Shown here: positions 43,225-53,637 of the stretch, in pieces | Layout of the letters: every line of letters begins with the position of its first letter | How positions within the stretch are numbered: position 1 is the first letter of the stretch | Assembly (NCBI GenBank): GCA_963550915.1 | Contig: CAUVEB010000007.1 | Location: forward strand, 1-64,000 | From: Caviibacter sp963550915 | Lineage (GTDB): Bacteria; Fusobacteriota; Fusobacteriia; Fusobacteriales; Leptotrichiaceae | Reading direction: 5' to 3' | Length of the DNA stretch: 64,000 bases | Position numbers and translations under genes: made by a program | The notes under the pieces: generated by a model | Seen by the model: only the letters and a program-made list of their open reading frames with translations | Database searches by the model: none | What the model was told of the DNA's origin: nothing

Positions 43225-44323
43225 AAAAATGTTTAATATGATACTAGCTTTTGTTAGTTATCCTTTTTGTAAAATAAAAAAAGATATATGGCTTGTTGGT
43301 GGGAATGCAGGAGAGTTATATGTTGATAATGCTCGTGCAATACACGAGTATTTATTATCTAAAAGAGAAAATGTTTATTGGGTGATAAATAAGGATAGTA
43401 AGATAATAGACTATTTTAATGAAAATAAGATAGCCTACCTTATAAAAGGTTCATATAAAGCTTATTTATACTTCATGAGTTCGAAGGTTAGTCTTTTTTC
43501 TCATTCAATATCAGCAGATATAGCACCATATTTATGTTCAATACCAATAATAAACTACTTTCATTATAAAAATTATAAGGTGTTTTTAAATCATGGTACA
43601 GTTGGGCTAAAAAAAAGAGCTCCAATGAATAAAAAATATGAAAAATTAATTGATAAGCTATTAAAATCATATAATCTTAATCCTTGTGATAGTGATAAGG
43701 AAAAAGATATTAAGGTAAATTCTTGGAAGATGCCAGAAAATACAATGTATGTATGTGGTTATCCAAGATATGATAAGCTATATAATAAGATGAATGATGT
43801 TGACACAAAAGACATTTTATATATGCCAACTTGGAGAAATTATAGTAATACAGATGAATATATAGAAAAAATAAATGAACTTTTAAATAATAAAAATTTA
43901 TTAAATTATCTTAAAGAAAAAGATATATATTTAAAAGTATATGTTCACCAATTAATGCAAGATAAAATCAAGCTTGTAGGCAATTCAAGAGTAATTATTT
44001 TAGATAAAAATACTAATATAACAGAGCAACTTTTAATGTCTAAGATACTTATAACAGACTACTCAAGCGTTGCGTATGATTTTTATTTCATGAAAAAGAA
44101 AGTTATCTTTTATCAGTTTGATCAAGAACAGTATCAATTAGAAATAGGCTCATATGTAGATCTAAATAATCTTTTTGGTGATGTAGTATTTAGTGCAGAT
44201 GATGTGGTAAATAGTATTTTAAGTGACAGAGAAATAGAACACGATAGATACTTTAAATATGTTGATAATAAAAATTGTGATAGACTTTATAATAGAATAT
44301 TAAAGGAAGTGTATAATGGATAA
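43217..44323 (+). CDS. CDP-glycerol glycerophosphotransferase-like protein
   Basis: 368 residues. The C-terminal half has ILYMPTWRNYSN near residue 195, LLMSKILITDYSSVAYDFYF near residue 275 and KKKVIFYQFDQEQYQLEIGS after, which are the hallmarks of the TagB/TagF-like (Glyphos_transf) family that builds poly(glycerol-phosphate) or adds glycerol-phosphate to polysaccharides. The middle has VFLNHGTVGLKKRAP, also typical. In a Gram-negative-type envelope it probably adds phosphoglycerol or ribitol-phosphate to the repeat unit. No CDP-glycerol synthase is in the window. Confidence 0.84.
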   Translation: MIRKMFNMILAFVSYPFCKIKKDIWLVGGNAGELYVDNARAIHEYLLSKRENVYWVINKDSKIIDYFNENKIAYLIKGSYKAYLYFMSSKVSLFSHSISADIAPYLCSIPIINYFHYKNYKVFLNHGTVGLKKRAPMNKKYEKLIDKLLKSYNLNPCDSDKEKDIKVNSWKMPENTMYVCGYPRYDKLYNKMNDVDTKDILYMPTWRNYSNTDEYIEKINELLNNKNLLNYLKEKDIYLKVYVHQLMQDKIKLVGNSRVIILDKNTNITEQLLMSKILITDYSSVAYDFYFMKKKVIFYQFDQEQYQLEIGSYVDLNNLFGDVVFSADDVVNSILSDREIEHDRYFKYVDNKNCDRLYNRILKEVYNG

Positions 44324-45062
44324 GGTCAGTATTATAACACCGGTATATAATAGTGAAAAATATTTAAAAGATACTATAGAAAGTGTTTTAAATCAAACTT
44401 ACACTAATTTTGAATTAATTTTAATTAATGATAAATCAAAGGACGCTAGCATAGATATTTGTAATTCATATAAGGATGATAGAATAAAAATTATAGATTT
44501 ACCTGAAAATGTTGGTGTATGCATGGCAAGAAATATAGGTATAAAAAGTGCAAGCGGTAGATATATTGCATTTTTAGATTCTGATGATGTTTGGGATAGT
44601 AAAAAGCTTGAAAAACAAATATCATTTATGCAAAAAATAAATGCCGGTATTTCTTGTACTGAATATGAAAGAGTTGATGAAAAATTAAATAAGATTGGAT
44701 ACATTAAGGTAAAAGAAAAAATAAGCTATAGTGATATGCTTAAAAATAATTATGTTGGTTGCCTAACTGTCATATTCGATACAAATATATTAGGTAAAAT
44801 GTATTTTAAACAGATTGATAAAAATGAAGACTATTTATTATGGCTTGAGATTATCAAAAAGACTAAGTATATATATGGACTTTGTGAGAATTTAGGTAAA
44901 TATAGAGTACTTAATTCTTCAAGATCAAGCAATAAGCTAAAAGTTGTAATGGCAAGATGGGAAATATACAGAAAATACGAACATTTAAATATATTTTCAT
45001 CATTTTATTACATTGTAAATTATGGTATAATGGCATTAGTAAAAAATAGGAGAATCAAATGA
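44316..45062 (+). CDS. Glycosyltransferase family 2
   Basis: 248 residues. VSIITPVYNSEKYLKDTIES at the start, LINDKSKDASIDI near 37 and IAFLDSDDVWDSKKLEKQ near 83 (DxD). C-terminal part carries NEDYLLWLEIIKKTKYIYG near 170, the E-D pair common in GT2 of the WaaV/CpsJ type. Overlaps the previous gene by eight bases and the next by four (ATGA). Donor unknown. Confidence 0.88.
   Translation: MDKVSIITPVYNSEKYLKDTIESVLNQTYTNFELILINDKSKDASIDICNSYKDDRIKIIDLPENVGVCMARNIGIKSASGRYIAFLDSDDVWDSKKLEKQISFMQKINAGISCTEYERVDEKLNKIGYIKVKEKISYSDMLKNNYVGCLTVIFDTNILGKMYFKQIDKNEDYLLWLEIIKKTKYIYGLCENLGKYRVLNSSRSSNKLKVVMARWEIYRKYEHLNIFSSFYYIVNYGIMALVKNRRIK
45023..45031 (+). promoter_or_regulatory. Possible internal extended -10 before the initiating sugar transferase
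   Basis: TGG plus TATAAT (45026-45031) inside the end of the GT2 gene, 28 bases before the next ATG. No -35 seen. Confidence 0.3.
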
Positions 45063-46330
45063 AAAAAAATATTGATAGAAAAAATTTAACATATCTTTAC
45101 GTCATTTTAAATTTTTTAATTATATTATTAGCCTTATTTATCATAAATAAACCTATAAATTATAAGAGTATGGGTATAGTTTTTGTTTCTTACATTTGCT
45201 ATTACATACTAAATATTTTTAATATGAACTATTTAAGATATGATATTAAGCAAGTTTTAGTATGTATAGTTATTAATACTTTCTTGTTTTTCATTAGTAC
45301 TCTAATATTTTTTAGACAAAATGAAGCTATAATATTTTTTGGACTTATCATCTTATATCAAATAGTTGCAAAGTATCTTATGTTAAACTATTCAAAAGTA
45401 AGACCTAGACTACTTTTTATAGGTGAGAATGAATATAAAAAAGAAATAAAAGAAGAAGTTATAAAATCAAAACTATATAATATAGTTTTAGATATAACTG
45501 AAAGTGAAAAAATAGAAAATCTAATAGACTATATAGAAAAATATAATATTGATATACTAGTTGATTTTGATACACGTATATTAAAGAACGAGCATATAAC
45601 AAACTATCTATTTTCTAAAAAAATGCAAGGACTTAAATTTTTTAACTATAAAGGTTTTTATGAAGAAATATTAAAAAAATTACCTATAAAAGATTTAAGT
45701 AAAAAATATTTTCTACTTGAAAGTGGATTTAGTTCACATCAAGATAGACTTAGAAAAAATTTAAAAAGATTATTTGATATTTGTTTTGCAATTGTAATTT
45801 TAATACCTGCAATACCAATAATGATAATATCAGCTATAATAATAAAGTTAGAATCAAAAGGGAATGTAATCTATTCACAAGAAAGAATAGGAGAAAACAA
45901 TATACCATTTAAGATATATAAATTTAGATCAATGAGATCTGATTCTGAAAAAAATGGACCTTCATGGGCTAGTGAAAATGATAATCGTGTTACAAAATTT
46001 GGTAATATAATGAGAAAAACAAGAATAGATGAGTTACCACAACTATATAATGTAATAATGGGAGAAATGAGCTTTGTAGGTCCAAGACCTGAAAGACAGT
46101 ATTTTATTGATACACTTGAAAAAGAAATACCTTATTACAATTTAAGACATTTAGTAAAACCTGGACTTACAGGACTAGCACAAGTAAAGTATCCTTATGG
46201 GGCAAGTGTTGAAGACGCTTATAGAAAATTACAATATGACCTATATTATATAAAAAAATATTCACTATCATTTGATATATTAATCATCTTAGATACTATA
46301 AAAATAGTAATATTTGGAAAGGGTAGATAA
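45059..46330 (+). CDS. Initiating sugar transferase (polyprenyl glycosylphosphotransferase)
   Basis: 423 residues. Four or five N-terminal membrane segments and a CoA-binding-like region precede the bacterial sugar transferase domain (PF02397 type): KRLFDICFAIVILIPAIPIM near residue 235, YSQERIGENNIPFKIYKFRS, RKTRIDELPQLYNVIMGEMS near 320 and FVGPRPERQYF, then HLVKPGLTGLAQV. This transfers the first sugar-phosphate to undecaprenyl phosphate, starting repeat-unit assembly. The four-base ATGA overlap couples it to the GT2 gene. Confidence 0.92.
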   Translation: MKKNIDRKNLTYLYVILNFLIILLALFIINKPINYKSMGIVFVSYICYYILNIFNMNYLRYDIKQVLVCIVINTFLFFISTLIFFRQNEAIIFFGLIILYQIVAKYLMLNYSKVRPRLLFIGENEYKKEIKEEVIKSKLYNIVLDITESEKIENLIDYIEKYNIDILVDFDTRILKNEHITNYLFSKKMQGLKFFNYKGFYEEILKKLPIKDLSKKYFLLESGFSSHQDRLRKNLKRLFDICFAIVILIPAIPIMIISAIIIKLESKGNVIYSQERIGENNIPFKIYKFRSMRSDSEKNGPSWASENDNRVTKFGNIMRKTRIDELPQLYNVIMGEMSFVGPRPERQYFIDTLEKEIPYYNLRHLVKPGLTGLAQVKYPYGASVEDAYRKLQYDLYYIKKYSLSFDILIILDTIKIVIFGKGR

Positions 46331-46333
46331 TAG

Positions 46334-47257
46334 ATGAAAGAAGTTTTAATTTTAGGTGGTGCAGGATTTATTGGTTCACATATAGCAGAAATATTTTCTG
46401 AAAATGAATATAAATGCATAATAGTTGATAATTTAAGCAAGGGATCTTTAGAAAATATTAAAAACATTAAAAACCATGTATTCTATAATATAGATATTAA
46501 TGATAAAACAGCTTTAGATGATGTTTTTAAAAAACATAATATAGAGTTAGTTTATCATGAAGCTGCACAAATAAGCGTTGTTGAATCAATTAAATACCCT
46601 CATTTTGATGCGGTTCAAAATATATTAGGTCTAATAAACGTGCTTGATTTAAGTGTTAAATATAAGGTGAAAAAACTAATGTTTGCATCATCAGCAGCAG
46701 TTTATGGTATACCAAAAAGTGAAGTTTCAAAAGAAAATGATAATCTATCAGCACTTTCATTTTATGGTCTTACTAAAAAGACTGGTGAAGAATATATAAG
46801 ACTTTATCACGATATATTTGGTCTTGACTATGTAATATTTAGATATTCAAATGTATTTGGTGATAGACAATCTGTTCATGGAGAGGCAGGAGTTGTCGCT
46901 ATATTTAGTGATAGTATGAAACTTGGTAAAAAAATATATATTGATGGTGATGGTCTTCAAACAAGAGATTTCATATATGTAAAAGATGTTGCATATGCAA
47001 ACTACATTGTTGGAATTGAAGATGTTAAAAATGACACATATAACTTATCAAATAATAATAAGATTAGTATTTTAGAATTATATAATCTAATGAAAGAAGC
47101 TTTTTCGTTTAAAGGAGAGTTAATCTTTAGAGAAGCTAGAAAAGGCGATATAAGAGATAGCAGACTTGATAATACAAAACTTTTAACTATAAGCTCATAT
47201 AGACCAAAATATAGTGTTAAAGACGGGCTAAATGAATATGCAAGGAGTATGAAATAA
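46334..47257 (+). CDS. NAD-dependent sugar epimerase (GalE-like SDR)
   Basis: 307 residues. N-terminal GGAGFIGSHIAEIFSEN Rossmann motif, YHEAAQISVVESIKYPHFDA near residue 75, and the catalytic Y-x3-K in FYGLTKKTGEEYIRLYHD near residue 144, with KLMFASSAAVYGIPK before it. The RFSN-type RYSNVFGDRQ near 167 fits UDP-glucose/UDP-GlcNAc 4-epimerases. Substrate not fixed. Its stop overlaps the smc ATG (TAATG), so smc is translated on the same message. Confidence 0.88.
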   Translation: MKEVLILGGAGFIGSHIAEIFSENEYKCIIVDNLSKGSLENIKNIKNHVFYNIDINDKTALDDVFKKHNIELVYHEAAQISVVESIKYPHFDAVQNILGLINVLDLSVKYKVKKLMFASSAAVYGIPKSEVSKENDNLSALSFYGLTKKTGEEYIRLYHDIFGLDYVIFRYSNVFGDRQSVHGEAGVVAIFSDSMKLGKKIYIDGDGLQTRDFIYVKDVAYANYIVGIEDVKNDTYNLSNNNKISILELYNLMKEAFSFKGELIFREARKGDIRDSRLDNTKLLTISSYRPKYSVKDGLNEYARSMK

Positions 47258-50200
47258 TGTATTTAAAAGGCTTGGAATTAAATGGTTTTAAATCATTTTC
47301 AAGTAAGGTAAATCTTGATTTTACAAGAGGAATAACAGCAATAGTAGGGCCTAATGGTTCAGGTAAAAGTAATATACTAGATGCTATACTTTGGGTTCTT
47401 GGAGAACAAAGCTATAAATCTATACGTGCTAAAGATAGTACAGATGTAATATTCTCAGGTGGTAAAAATAGAAAAGCTAGAAGTACTGCAACTGTCAGCC
47501 TTATCATAAGCAATGAAGATAGATTTTTAGATATTGAAAGTGATGAGCTTGTAATAAGCCGTAGTATAAATAGAAATGGTGAAAATGAATATAGTATAAA
47601 TGGTAAGAAAACAAGACTTAAAGATATTCATACACTATTAATGGATACAGGTATAGGGAAACAAGCTTACTCTGTTATAGGTCAAGGTAAGGTTGAAAGA
47701 ATAATAGCCTCATCTCCAACAGAGATAAGAGCAGTTATTGATGAGGCAGCAGGTATAAAAAAAGCTAAGACAGAAAAAGAACTATCAAGTAAAAAACTTG
47801 GATTAGTTGAGTCTGAAATTGAAAAAATTGAATTAGTTGAAGAAGAACTTAAAAGACATTTAGACAAACTAGAACAAGATTCAAAAAAAGCAAGAACATA
47901 TATGGCGTATACAAAGAAAATAAATGTATTAAAATATATGCTCTTTTGTTATGTAAAAAAAGATGTAGAAAATAAATTATTAGAGTTAAATACAAATAAA
48001 GATGAAGTACAACAAAAATATGAATCTGCAAGCATAAATTTAGAAGAAGTAATAAGAAAAATAGATGAGATAAATATAACAAAACAAGAAATAGAAAAGA
48101 ATATAAAAGAACTTACTTTTCATTCTGAAGAAGATACAAATAAAGTTAAAGAATTTCAACAACTAGAAGTTGAATATATAACAAAAAAGGCTAATTTTAA
48201 TGCAGATATAAGTATTAAAGAGCAAAGAATAAAAGAGCTTGAAAATAGAAAAGAAACACTAGAAAAGACACTTAATCAGTATGAGAAAGAACTTTTAGTT
48301 AAAAGAAAAGAATTAGAAAGTTTAGTTTTTAATAAAGAAAAATTAGATAATATAATAGCTTTAAATATAGAAACAAAAGAAAAATTAAATGCTAAAATTA
48401 AAGAATGCGAAAATAACTATAAGACATATGATGTTGACAAACTAAGATTAAAGTTTGAAAATGAAGATTTAGAAAAAAGAATAGAAAAATCTAAATTAAG
48501 ATTAGAGCAAATTTTAAAAGAAAAAGAAGATAGTTTAAAAAAATTAGAAAAAATTGGTGTTGAATTTAATCAAAAAGAACTTCTTGAACTAAAACAGCAA
48601 GAATTTGAAAAACTTAAAAGTACATATGAAAATCTAAAAAAGAGTAAACATGCCTTTCAATTAAATTACGATGAAATAAACACAAAATATCATAGTTTAA
48701 AAAATATAATAGAAAATCAAAAAAATATGAGTGCAGGTATACAGTTTGTAACTCAAAAAGCAAAAGAAGATAAAAATGTTTTTGGCACATTAATAAGCAT
48801 GATAGATATACCTATAAAATATCAAATGGCACTTTCAGTGGTAGCTGGATATTCATTTAATGATATAGTAGTAAAAGATAATGTTACAGCTAATAAGTAT
48901 ATTGAAATGCTTAAAAAGAATAAGACAGGTATAGCAACATTTATACCACTTGATAATATTAAAATAAAAAATATAAGTAATATTAAGTATGAAAATACTT
49001 TAGGATATGCAAGAGATTTAGTAAAAAATGTTAGTGGTAATGAGAGTATAAATAAGGCTATAAACTATGTTTTTTCAAATGCGATGGTTGTTGAAAAAAT
49101 AGAAGACGGTCTTAAGCTTTCAAAAAGTTTAAATGATAAAATAGTAAGTTTAGACGGCGATATAATAAGTGCTACAGGTAGAATTACAGGTGGATATAAC
49201 ACAAGAAAAATAGATAATACTCTTTTAAAAATTAATGAATTAAAAGAACTTGAACTAAAAAAAGAAACTAGTTTTAAAGAACTTGAAAAAATAAATAAGG
49301 GTATCACTGATATACAAAGTCAATTTGACTCATCAAGAGAAGAGTTAGAAAACTTAAAAACTAATTATTCAAACTATTTACATGAAAAGTTAAAAATTCA
49401 AAGAGAATTAGATACATACACTTTTGAAATAGATGAAAATAATGAGTTTATAACAAATAAAACAAATGAAATTAAATCAAATGAAGAATTAATTACTGCT
49501 ATATCTAAAAAAATAGTCGAAAATGAAAATGATTTAAAAAAATACATAAATGAATTAAATAATACGGCTTCATCAGATGAATATGAAAAAGAATTAAAAG
49601 AAGTTGAAATAAATATAGCTATATTAAGAGAAAAAGAAGAAAACTTAAACAGTAGATATGATGAAGTTAGAAATGATTTTAATTTAATCTTAAATGAATA
49701 CACAACTATTAAAGAATTCTTAGATAAAAAAGATGAGATATATAGCGATATTTCAAATAGTATTAATAAGATTAAAGAAGAAATTGAAAGTTTAAACAAT
49801 AATGATATAAAACTTAAAGAAAATATCAATAATCTTAATGTAGAGCATAAACAATTATCAGATGAGCATATAAAATCTTTAGGTGAAAAATCAGATTTAG
49901 AGATAAAAATTGTATCTTTTGAAAATGATATAAATAATTTTTCTGAAAATATAAAAAGACTTAGTGAAAAACAATTAAACAATGATGAAAAATTATTAGA
50001 ACTTGAAGATGAAAAAGAAGAAATATTAAATAACTACGAATATCAAGAAATAACTGATGAGATATATGCAAAAAATGTTGAAAAAAATATAAATATAAAT
50101 GAAAAAAGTAGAGCAAATATTGGAAGTGTAAACTTAGAATCTATAGAAGAATATGAACTTGAAAAAAATAAATATGAAAAACTAATAAATGACAAGTTTG

Positions 50201-50712
50201 ACCTTCTAAAAAGTAAGGATAGTATCTTAGATTTAATAAATGAAATAGATGAAGATATTATTACTAAATTTGATAAAGCTATAACTAGCATTACATCTAA
50301 TTTTGAATATATGTGTAAAGAGTTACTTCATAATGCAAAAGGAACTATAAGAATATTAAATCCTGAAGATATGCTAGAAACAGGTGTGGAACTTAGTATA
50401 AAATATAAGAATAAACCTGAACAAACTCTAACTTTGTTATCTGGTGGAGAAAAGTCTATGTTAGCTCTTTCGTTTATACTTGCAATATTTATGTATAAAC
50501 CATCACCATTTACATTTTTTGATGAAGTAGAGGCAGCACTAGATGAGGCTAATACTAAAAAGATAATAAAGGTATTAAAAGAATTTATTGATAGATCTCA
50601 ATTTATCCTTATAACTCATAATAAAGAGACTATGAAAGGTGCAAATAGACTTTATGGTGTAACTATGAATAAGGAAATAGGAGAATCAATGATAGTGAAC
50701 GTTGATATATAA
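47257..50712 (+). CDS. smc: Chromosome segregation protein SMC
   Basis: Condensin ATPase of 1151 residues, full length. Walker A AIVGPNGSGKSNILDAI near residue 30; two long coiled-coil arms; hinge at about 505-640 with VFGTLISMIDIPIKYQMALS and a glycine-rich ATGRITGGY near 640; signature TLLSGGEKSMLALSF near 1063; Walker B PSPFTFFDEVEAALDEANTK near 1085. The ATP head is split at the two ends as expected. It starts on the stop of the epimerase gene. No scpA, scpB, ffh-type neighbour or rnc lies beside it. Its place in a polysaccharide locus is unusual. Confidence 0.97.
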   Translation: MYLKGLELNGFKSFSSKVNLDFTRGITAIVGPNGSGKSNILDAILWVLGEQSYKSIRAKDSTDVIFSGGKNRKARSTATVSLIISNEDRFLDIESDELVISRSINRNGENEYSINGKKTRLKDIHTLLMDTGIGKQAYSVIGQGKVERIIASSPTEIRAVIDEAAGIKKAKTEKELSSKKLGLVESEIEKIELVEEELKRHLDKLEQDSKKARTYMAYTKKINVLKYMLFCYVKKDVENKLLELNTNKDEVQQKYESASINLEEVIRKIDEINITKQEIEKNIKELTFHSEEDTNKVKEFQQLEVEYITKKANFNADISIKEQRIKELENRKETLEKTLNQYEKELLVKRKELESLVFNKEKLDNIIALNIETKEKLNAKIKECENNYKTYDVDKLRLKFENEDLEKRIEKSKLRLEQILKEKEDSLKKLEKIGVEFNQKELLELKQQEFEKLKSTYENLKKSKHAFQLNYDEINTKYHSLKNIIENQKNMSAGIQFVTQKAKEDKNVFGTLISMIDIPIKYQMALSVVAGYSFNDIVVKDNVTANKYIEMLKKNKTGIATFIPLDNIKIKNISNIKYENTLGYARDLVKNVSGNESINKAINYVFSNAMVVEKIEDGLKLSKSLNDKIVSLDGDIISATGRITGGYNTRKIDNTLLKINELKELELKKETSFKELEKINKGITDIQSQFDSSREELENLKTNYSNYLHEKLKIQRELDTYTFEIDENNEFITNKTNEIKSNEELITAISKKIVENENDLKKYINELNNTASSDEYEKELKEVEINIAILREKEENLNSRYDEVRNDFNLILNEYTTIKEFLDKKDEIYSDISNSINKIKEEIESLNNNDIKLKENINNLNVEHKQLSDEHIKSLGEKSDLEIKIVSFENDINNFSENIKRLSEKQLNNDEKLLELEDEKEEILNNYEYQEITDEIYAKNVEKNININEKSRANIGSVNLESIEEYELEKNKYEKLINDKFDLLKSKDSILDLINEIDEDIITKFDKAITSITSNFEYMCKELLHNAKGTIRILNPEDMLETGVELSIKYKNKPEQTLTLLSGGEKSMLALSFILAIFMYKPSPFTFFDEVEAALDEANTKKIIKVLKEFIDRSQFILITHNKETMKGANRLYGVTMNKEIGESMIVNVDI

Positions 50713-50728
50713 TTCAAGGAGGATTACA

Positions 50729-51880
50729 ATGAAAAAAATAATAATTATTCTTTTGTTTTTTATTAATACCTTAGTATATTCATTTGAATATATAGAGATA
50801 TATAACGAGAATAGACCAGATTACATAGATTTTAATTTTGCATTTGATAAATATGTTCCAGTTGACAAAGATATATATGTATTTGCTAAAAAATCGTTAA
50901 ATTATCGTGAAAAGCCAACGGTAAAATCAAAAATACTTGGTAAATTAAAATCACATCAAACATTAAAAACTACAGCTTTAGTAGATGATGAAGGTGTTAA
51001 ATGGTATGAAGTGGTAACAAAAGATGATAAATTTGCATATATTAGAAGTGATTTAGTTATAAAACGTGAATATAATTTTGCAAGAGCAGTAGAAAAAGCA
51101 GATATATTTAATGAATTTATTGAACAATATAAAGGGAATATTAAAATAGTATCAAAATATGTTCCTTTAATTGAAGAAGAAGTTCCAAATAAAAAAGATA
51201 AGTTTGGTAATAGAGAAAGCCAAAGTATAAGAGTTTATACAGACAAGAAAAAAACAACTTATATCAATCTACCAGACAGATCCCTATTTGCTATAATAGA
51301 TGAAACAGAAAATGACTATGTAATAGTTACTAGTGCATATGGAGCACCTTACTATATGCCTAAGAAAAATAAGAAATATATAAGAGAAAGTAATATAGAA
51401 GAAAAAATAAATAAATTTATCTTTGTAAGTAAACATAGTCAAAATCAAATTACTTATGAGAGAAATGTAAATACAAACAGATATAATATACTAGCAACGG
51501 GTTATGTTACAACAGGAAGAGATAGTGAACACGGATATTCAACACCTAGTGGACAATTTTTAGTAGCAATAACAAAACCTGTAATGAAATATACTTCAGA
51601 TATTGAAAAAGATAAGATAATAGGAGACGCACTATATGCAATAAGATTTTCAGGTGGTGCATATCTTCACGGTATACCTTCAACTTATGAACCTGAAGAA
51701 GGAAGAGATGCAAGAAAAAAATATACAGCATCTAAACTTGGAACTTATCCATTATCACATAAATGTATTAGAAACCAAGATGATACAGTTAAATTCCTTT
51801 ATGACTGGATAGGAGTTAAAAGTGTAAACAAAGCTGGGCATAGAACACCACTTGAACCTGTGGTAGTTATAGTTGAATAA
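50729..51880 (+). CDS. Periplasmic L,D-transpeptidase (YkuD) with SH3 domain
   Basis: 383 residues. A signal peptide of about 18 residues (IIIILLFFINTLVYS) is followed by an SH3-type domain (about residues 48-112, LNYREKPTVKSKILGKLKSH) and a YkuD catalytic domain with SGGAYLHGIPSTYEP and the cysteine motif YPLSHKCIRNQDD near residue 345. L,D-transpeptidases form 3-3 peptidoglycan cross-links or attach proteins or polymers to the wall. The start is at 50729, with AAGGAGGA (50716-50723); an in-frame TTG at 50702 is within smc and lacks a site. The gene is not overlapped by its neighbours but sits 17 bases after smc. Confidence 0.88.
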   Translation: MKKIIIILLFFINTLVYSFEYIEIYNENRPDYIDFNFAFDKYVPVDKDIYVFAKKSLNYREKPTVKSKILGKLKSHQTLKTTALVDDEGVKWYEVVTKDDKFAYIRSDLVIKREYNFARAVEKADIFNEFIEQYKGNIKIVSKYVPLIEEEVPNKKDKFGNRESQSIRVYTDKKKTTYINLPDRSLFAIIDETENDYVIVTSAYGAPYYMPKKNKKYIRESNIEEKINKFIFVSKHSQNQITYERNVNTNRYNILATGYVTTGRDSEHGYSTPSGQFLVAITKPVMKYTSDIEKDKIIGDALYAIRFSGGAYLHGIPSTYEPEEGRDARKKYTASKLGTYPLSHKCIRNQDDTVKFLYDWIGVKSVNKAGHRTPLEPVVVIVE

Positions 51881-51906
51881 TATATAAATAAATAGGAGGA
51901 ATATAT

Positions 51907-53637
51907 ATGGAAAATTATATCAAAAAATATAACGAATGGTTAAACCATGATAAACTTGATGAAGATTTAAGAAAAGAACTTATTAACTTAAAAGATAATG
52001 AGGAAGCTATAAAAGATAGTTTTTATCAAGAGTTAGTATTTGGAACTGCAGGACTAAGAGGAAAACTTGGAGCAGGTACAAATAGAATGAATAGACTTGT
52101 TATAGCAAGAGCAACAAGAGCTTTAGCTAATGTAATTTTATCTTATGGACAAGAGTATGCAAAAAAAGGGATAGCAATAGCTTATGACTGTAGAATAATG
52201 TCGCCTGAATTTGCAAAAGAAGCTGCAACAATAATGGCAAGTGCTGGAATTAAAACATACTTATTTGAAAGTTTAAGACCTACACCTGAATTATCATTTG
52301 CAGTTAGATATCTTGGTTGTGTATCAGGTATAAACATTACAGCATCACATAATCCAAAAGAATATAATGGATATAAGGTGTACTGGGATGAAGGTTCACA
52401 AATAAAAGATGATATAGCAAGTAAAGTATTAGAACAAATGAATAAACTTAGTTTATTTGAAGAATATAAGACAATATCATACGAAAAAGCAATTGAAGAC
52501 AAAATGCTTGAAATAATTGGTGAAAAAGTAGATAGAGCATATTATGATGAAGTAAAAAAACAATCTTTAAAATCTGATGAAGTTCTAGATAAAAGTATAA
52601 GAATAGTTTACACACCACTTAACGGAGCAGGTAATAAGGGAGTAAGACAAGTTCTTGATGAAATGGGATACAAAAACGTATTTGTTGTACCTGAACAAGA
52701 AAATCCAGACGGGCATTTTCCAACAATAGGATATCCAAACCCTGAATTTGTAAGTGTATTTGAATACGCAGATAAATTATGTGGAAAAGTAGATGGAGAA
52801 ATTATCATAGCAACAGACCCTGACGCAGATAGACTTGCAGTTGAAGTGAATCATAAAGGTAAGATAATACCTTTAAATGGTAACCAAACAGGAGTTTTAT
52901 TAATTAATTATTTAGTTTCTTCATTATATGAAAATGGTACATTACCTAAAAATTCTATTATGGTAAAATCAATAGTTACAGGAGAAATGGGTAGTGCAGT
53001 TTGTAAAAAATATGGTGTTGAGATGATAAGCGTTTTAACAGGATTTAAAAATATTTGTGCCTTATCTAATTTATATGCAAAAACTAAAGAAAAAACATAT
53101 ATCTTTGGTTATGAAGAAAGTGTTGGATATAATATAGGGACATTTGTAAGAGATAAAGACGGAGTTACAGCTTCATTAGTACTTGCAGAAATGGCAGCAT
53201 ACTACAAAAAACAAGGTAAGACTTTAATAGATGTGCTATATGAACTATTTGAAGAATTTGGATACTACAAAGAAAAAGGTGTATCAATTGTATTAGAAGG
53301 TGTTGAAGGACAACAAAGAATTGCAAGAATGATGAAAGAATTTAGAAATCTTTATCCAAAACAAATTATGGGAGTAAATGTTAGAGAAATAACAGACTAT
53401 GACAAGCAAGAAATAATAAATGCTAAAACTGGAGAAGTAACAAAAATAGACATTGAAAAACAAAATGCATTTAAGGTAATATATGATGATGATAGTTGGT
53501 ATACATTAAGACCTTCAGGAACAGAACCAAAAATTAAATTTTACCTATATGTTAAAGATGAAAAAGAAGAAGTTTCACAAAATAAATTAGAAGAATTTGA
53601 AAGGGTTGTATTAGAAATAATACATTCAATTAAATAA
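51907..53637 (+). CDS. Phosphohexomutase (phosphoglucomutase/phosphomannomutase family)
   Basis: 576 residues, the long PgcA-like bacterial type. FGTAGLRGKLGAGTNRMN near residue 45, the catalytic phosphoserine loop NITASHNPKEYNGYKVYW near residue 140, the Mg-binding IATDPDADRLAVEV near residue 300, FGYEESVGYNIGTF near 395, and RPSGTEPKIKFYLYV near 540. It would convert glucose-6-P or mannose-6-P to the 1-phosphate, feeding manC and the sugar nucleotides above. TAGGAGGA precedes the ATG. The following Wzz-like gene starts on its stop (TAATG). Confidence 0.93.
   Translation: MENYIKKYNEWLNHDKLDEDLRKELINLKDNEEAIKDSFYQELVFGTAGLRGKLGAGTNRMNRLVIARATRALANVILSYGQEYAKKGIAIAYDCRIMSPEFAKEAATIMASAGIKTYLFESLRPTPELSFAVRYLGCVSGINITASHNPKEYNGYKVYWDEGSQIKDDIASKVLEQMNKLSLFEEYKTISYEKAIEDKMLEIIGEKVDRAYYDEVKKQSLKSDEVLDKSIRIVYTPLNGAGNKGVRQVLDEMGYKNVFVVPEQENPDGHFPTIGYPNPEFVSVFEYADKLCGKVDGEIIIATDPDADRLAVEVNHKGKIIPLNGNQTGVLLINYLVSSLYENGTLPKNSIMVKSIVTGEMGSAVCKKYGVEMISVLTGFKNICALSNLYAKTKEKTYIFGYEESVGYNIGTFVRDKDGVTASLVLAEMAAYYKKQGKTLIDVLYELFEEFGYYKEKGVSIVLEGVEGQQRIARMMKEFRNLYPKQIMGVNVREITDYDKQEIINAKTGEVTKIDIEKQNAFKVIYDDDSWYTLRPSGTEPKIKFYLYVKDEKEEVSQNKLEEFERVVLEIIHSIK

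Noticed and set aside
49398..49982. Long open frame on the minus strand opposite the smc coiled coil
   Set aside because: Shadow of a repetitive K/E-rich coiled coil; the translation is S, F and L-rich and matches nothing.
47682..50291. Repetitive-looking sequence in smc
   Set aside because: It is explained by coiled-coil heptads and a skewed codon choice, not by a DNA repeat.
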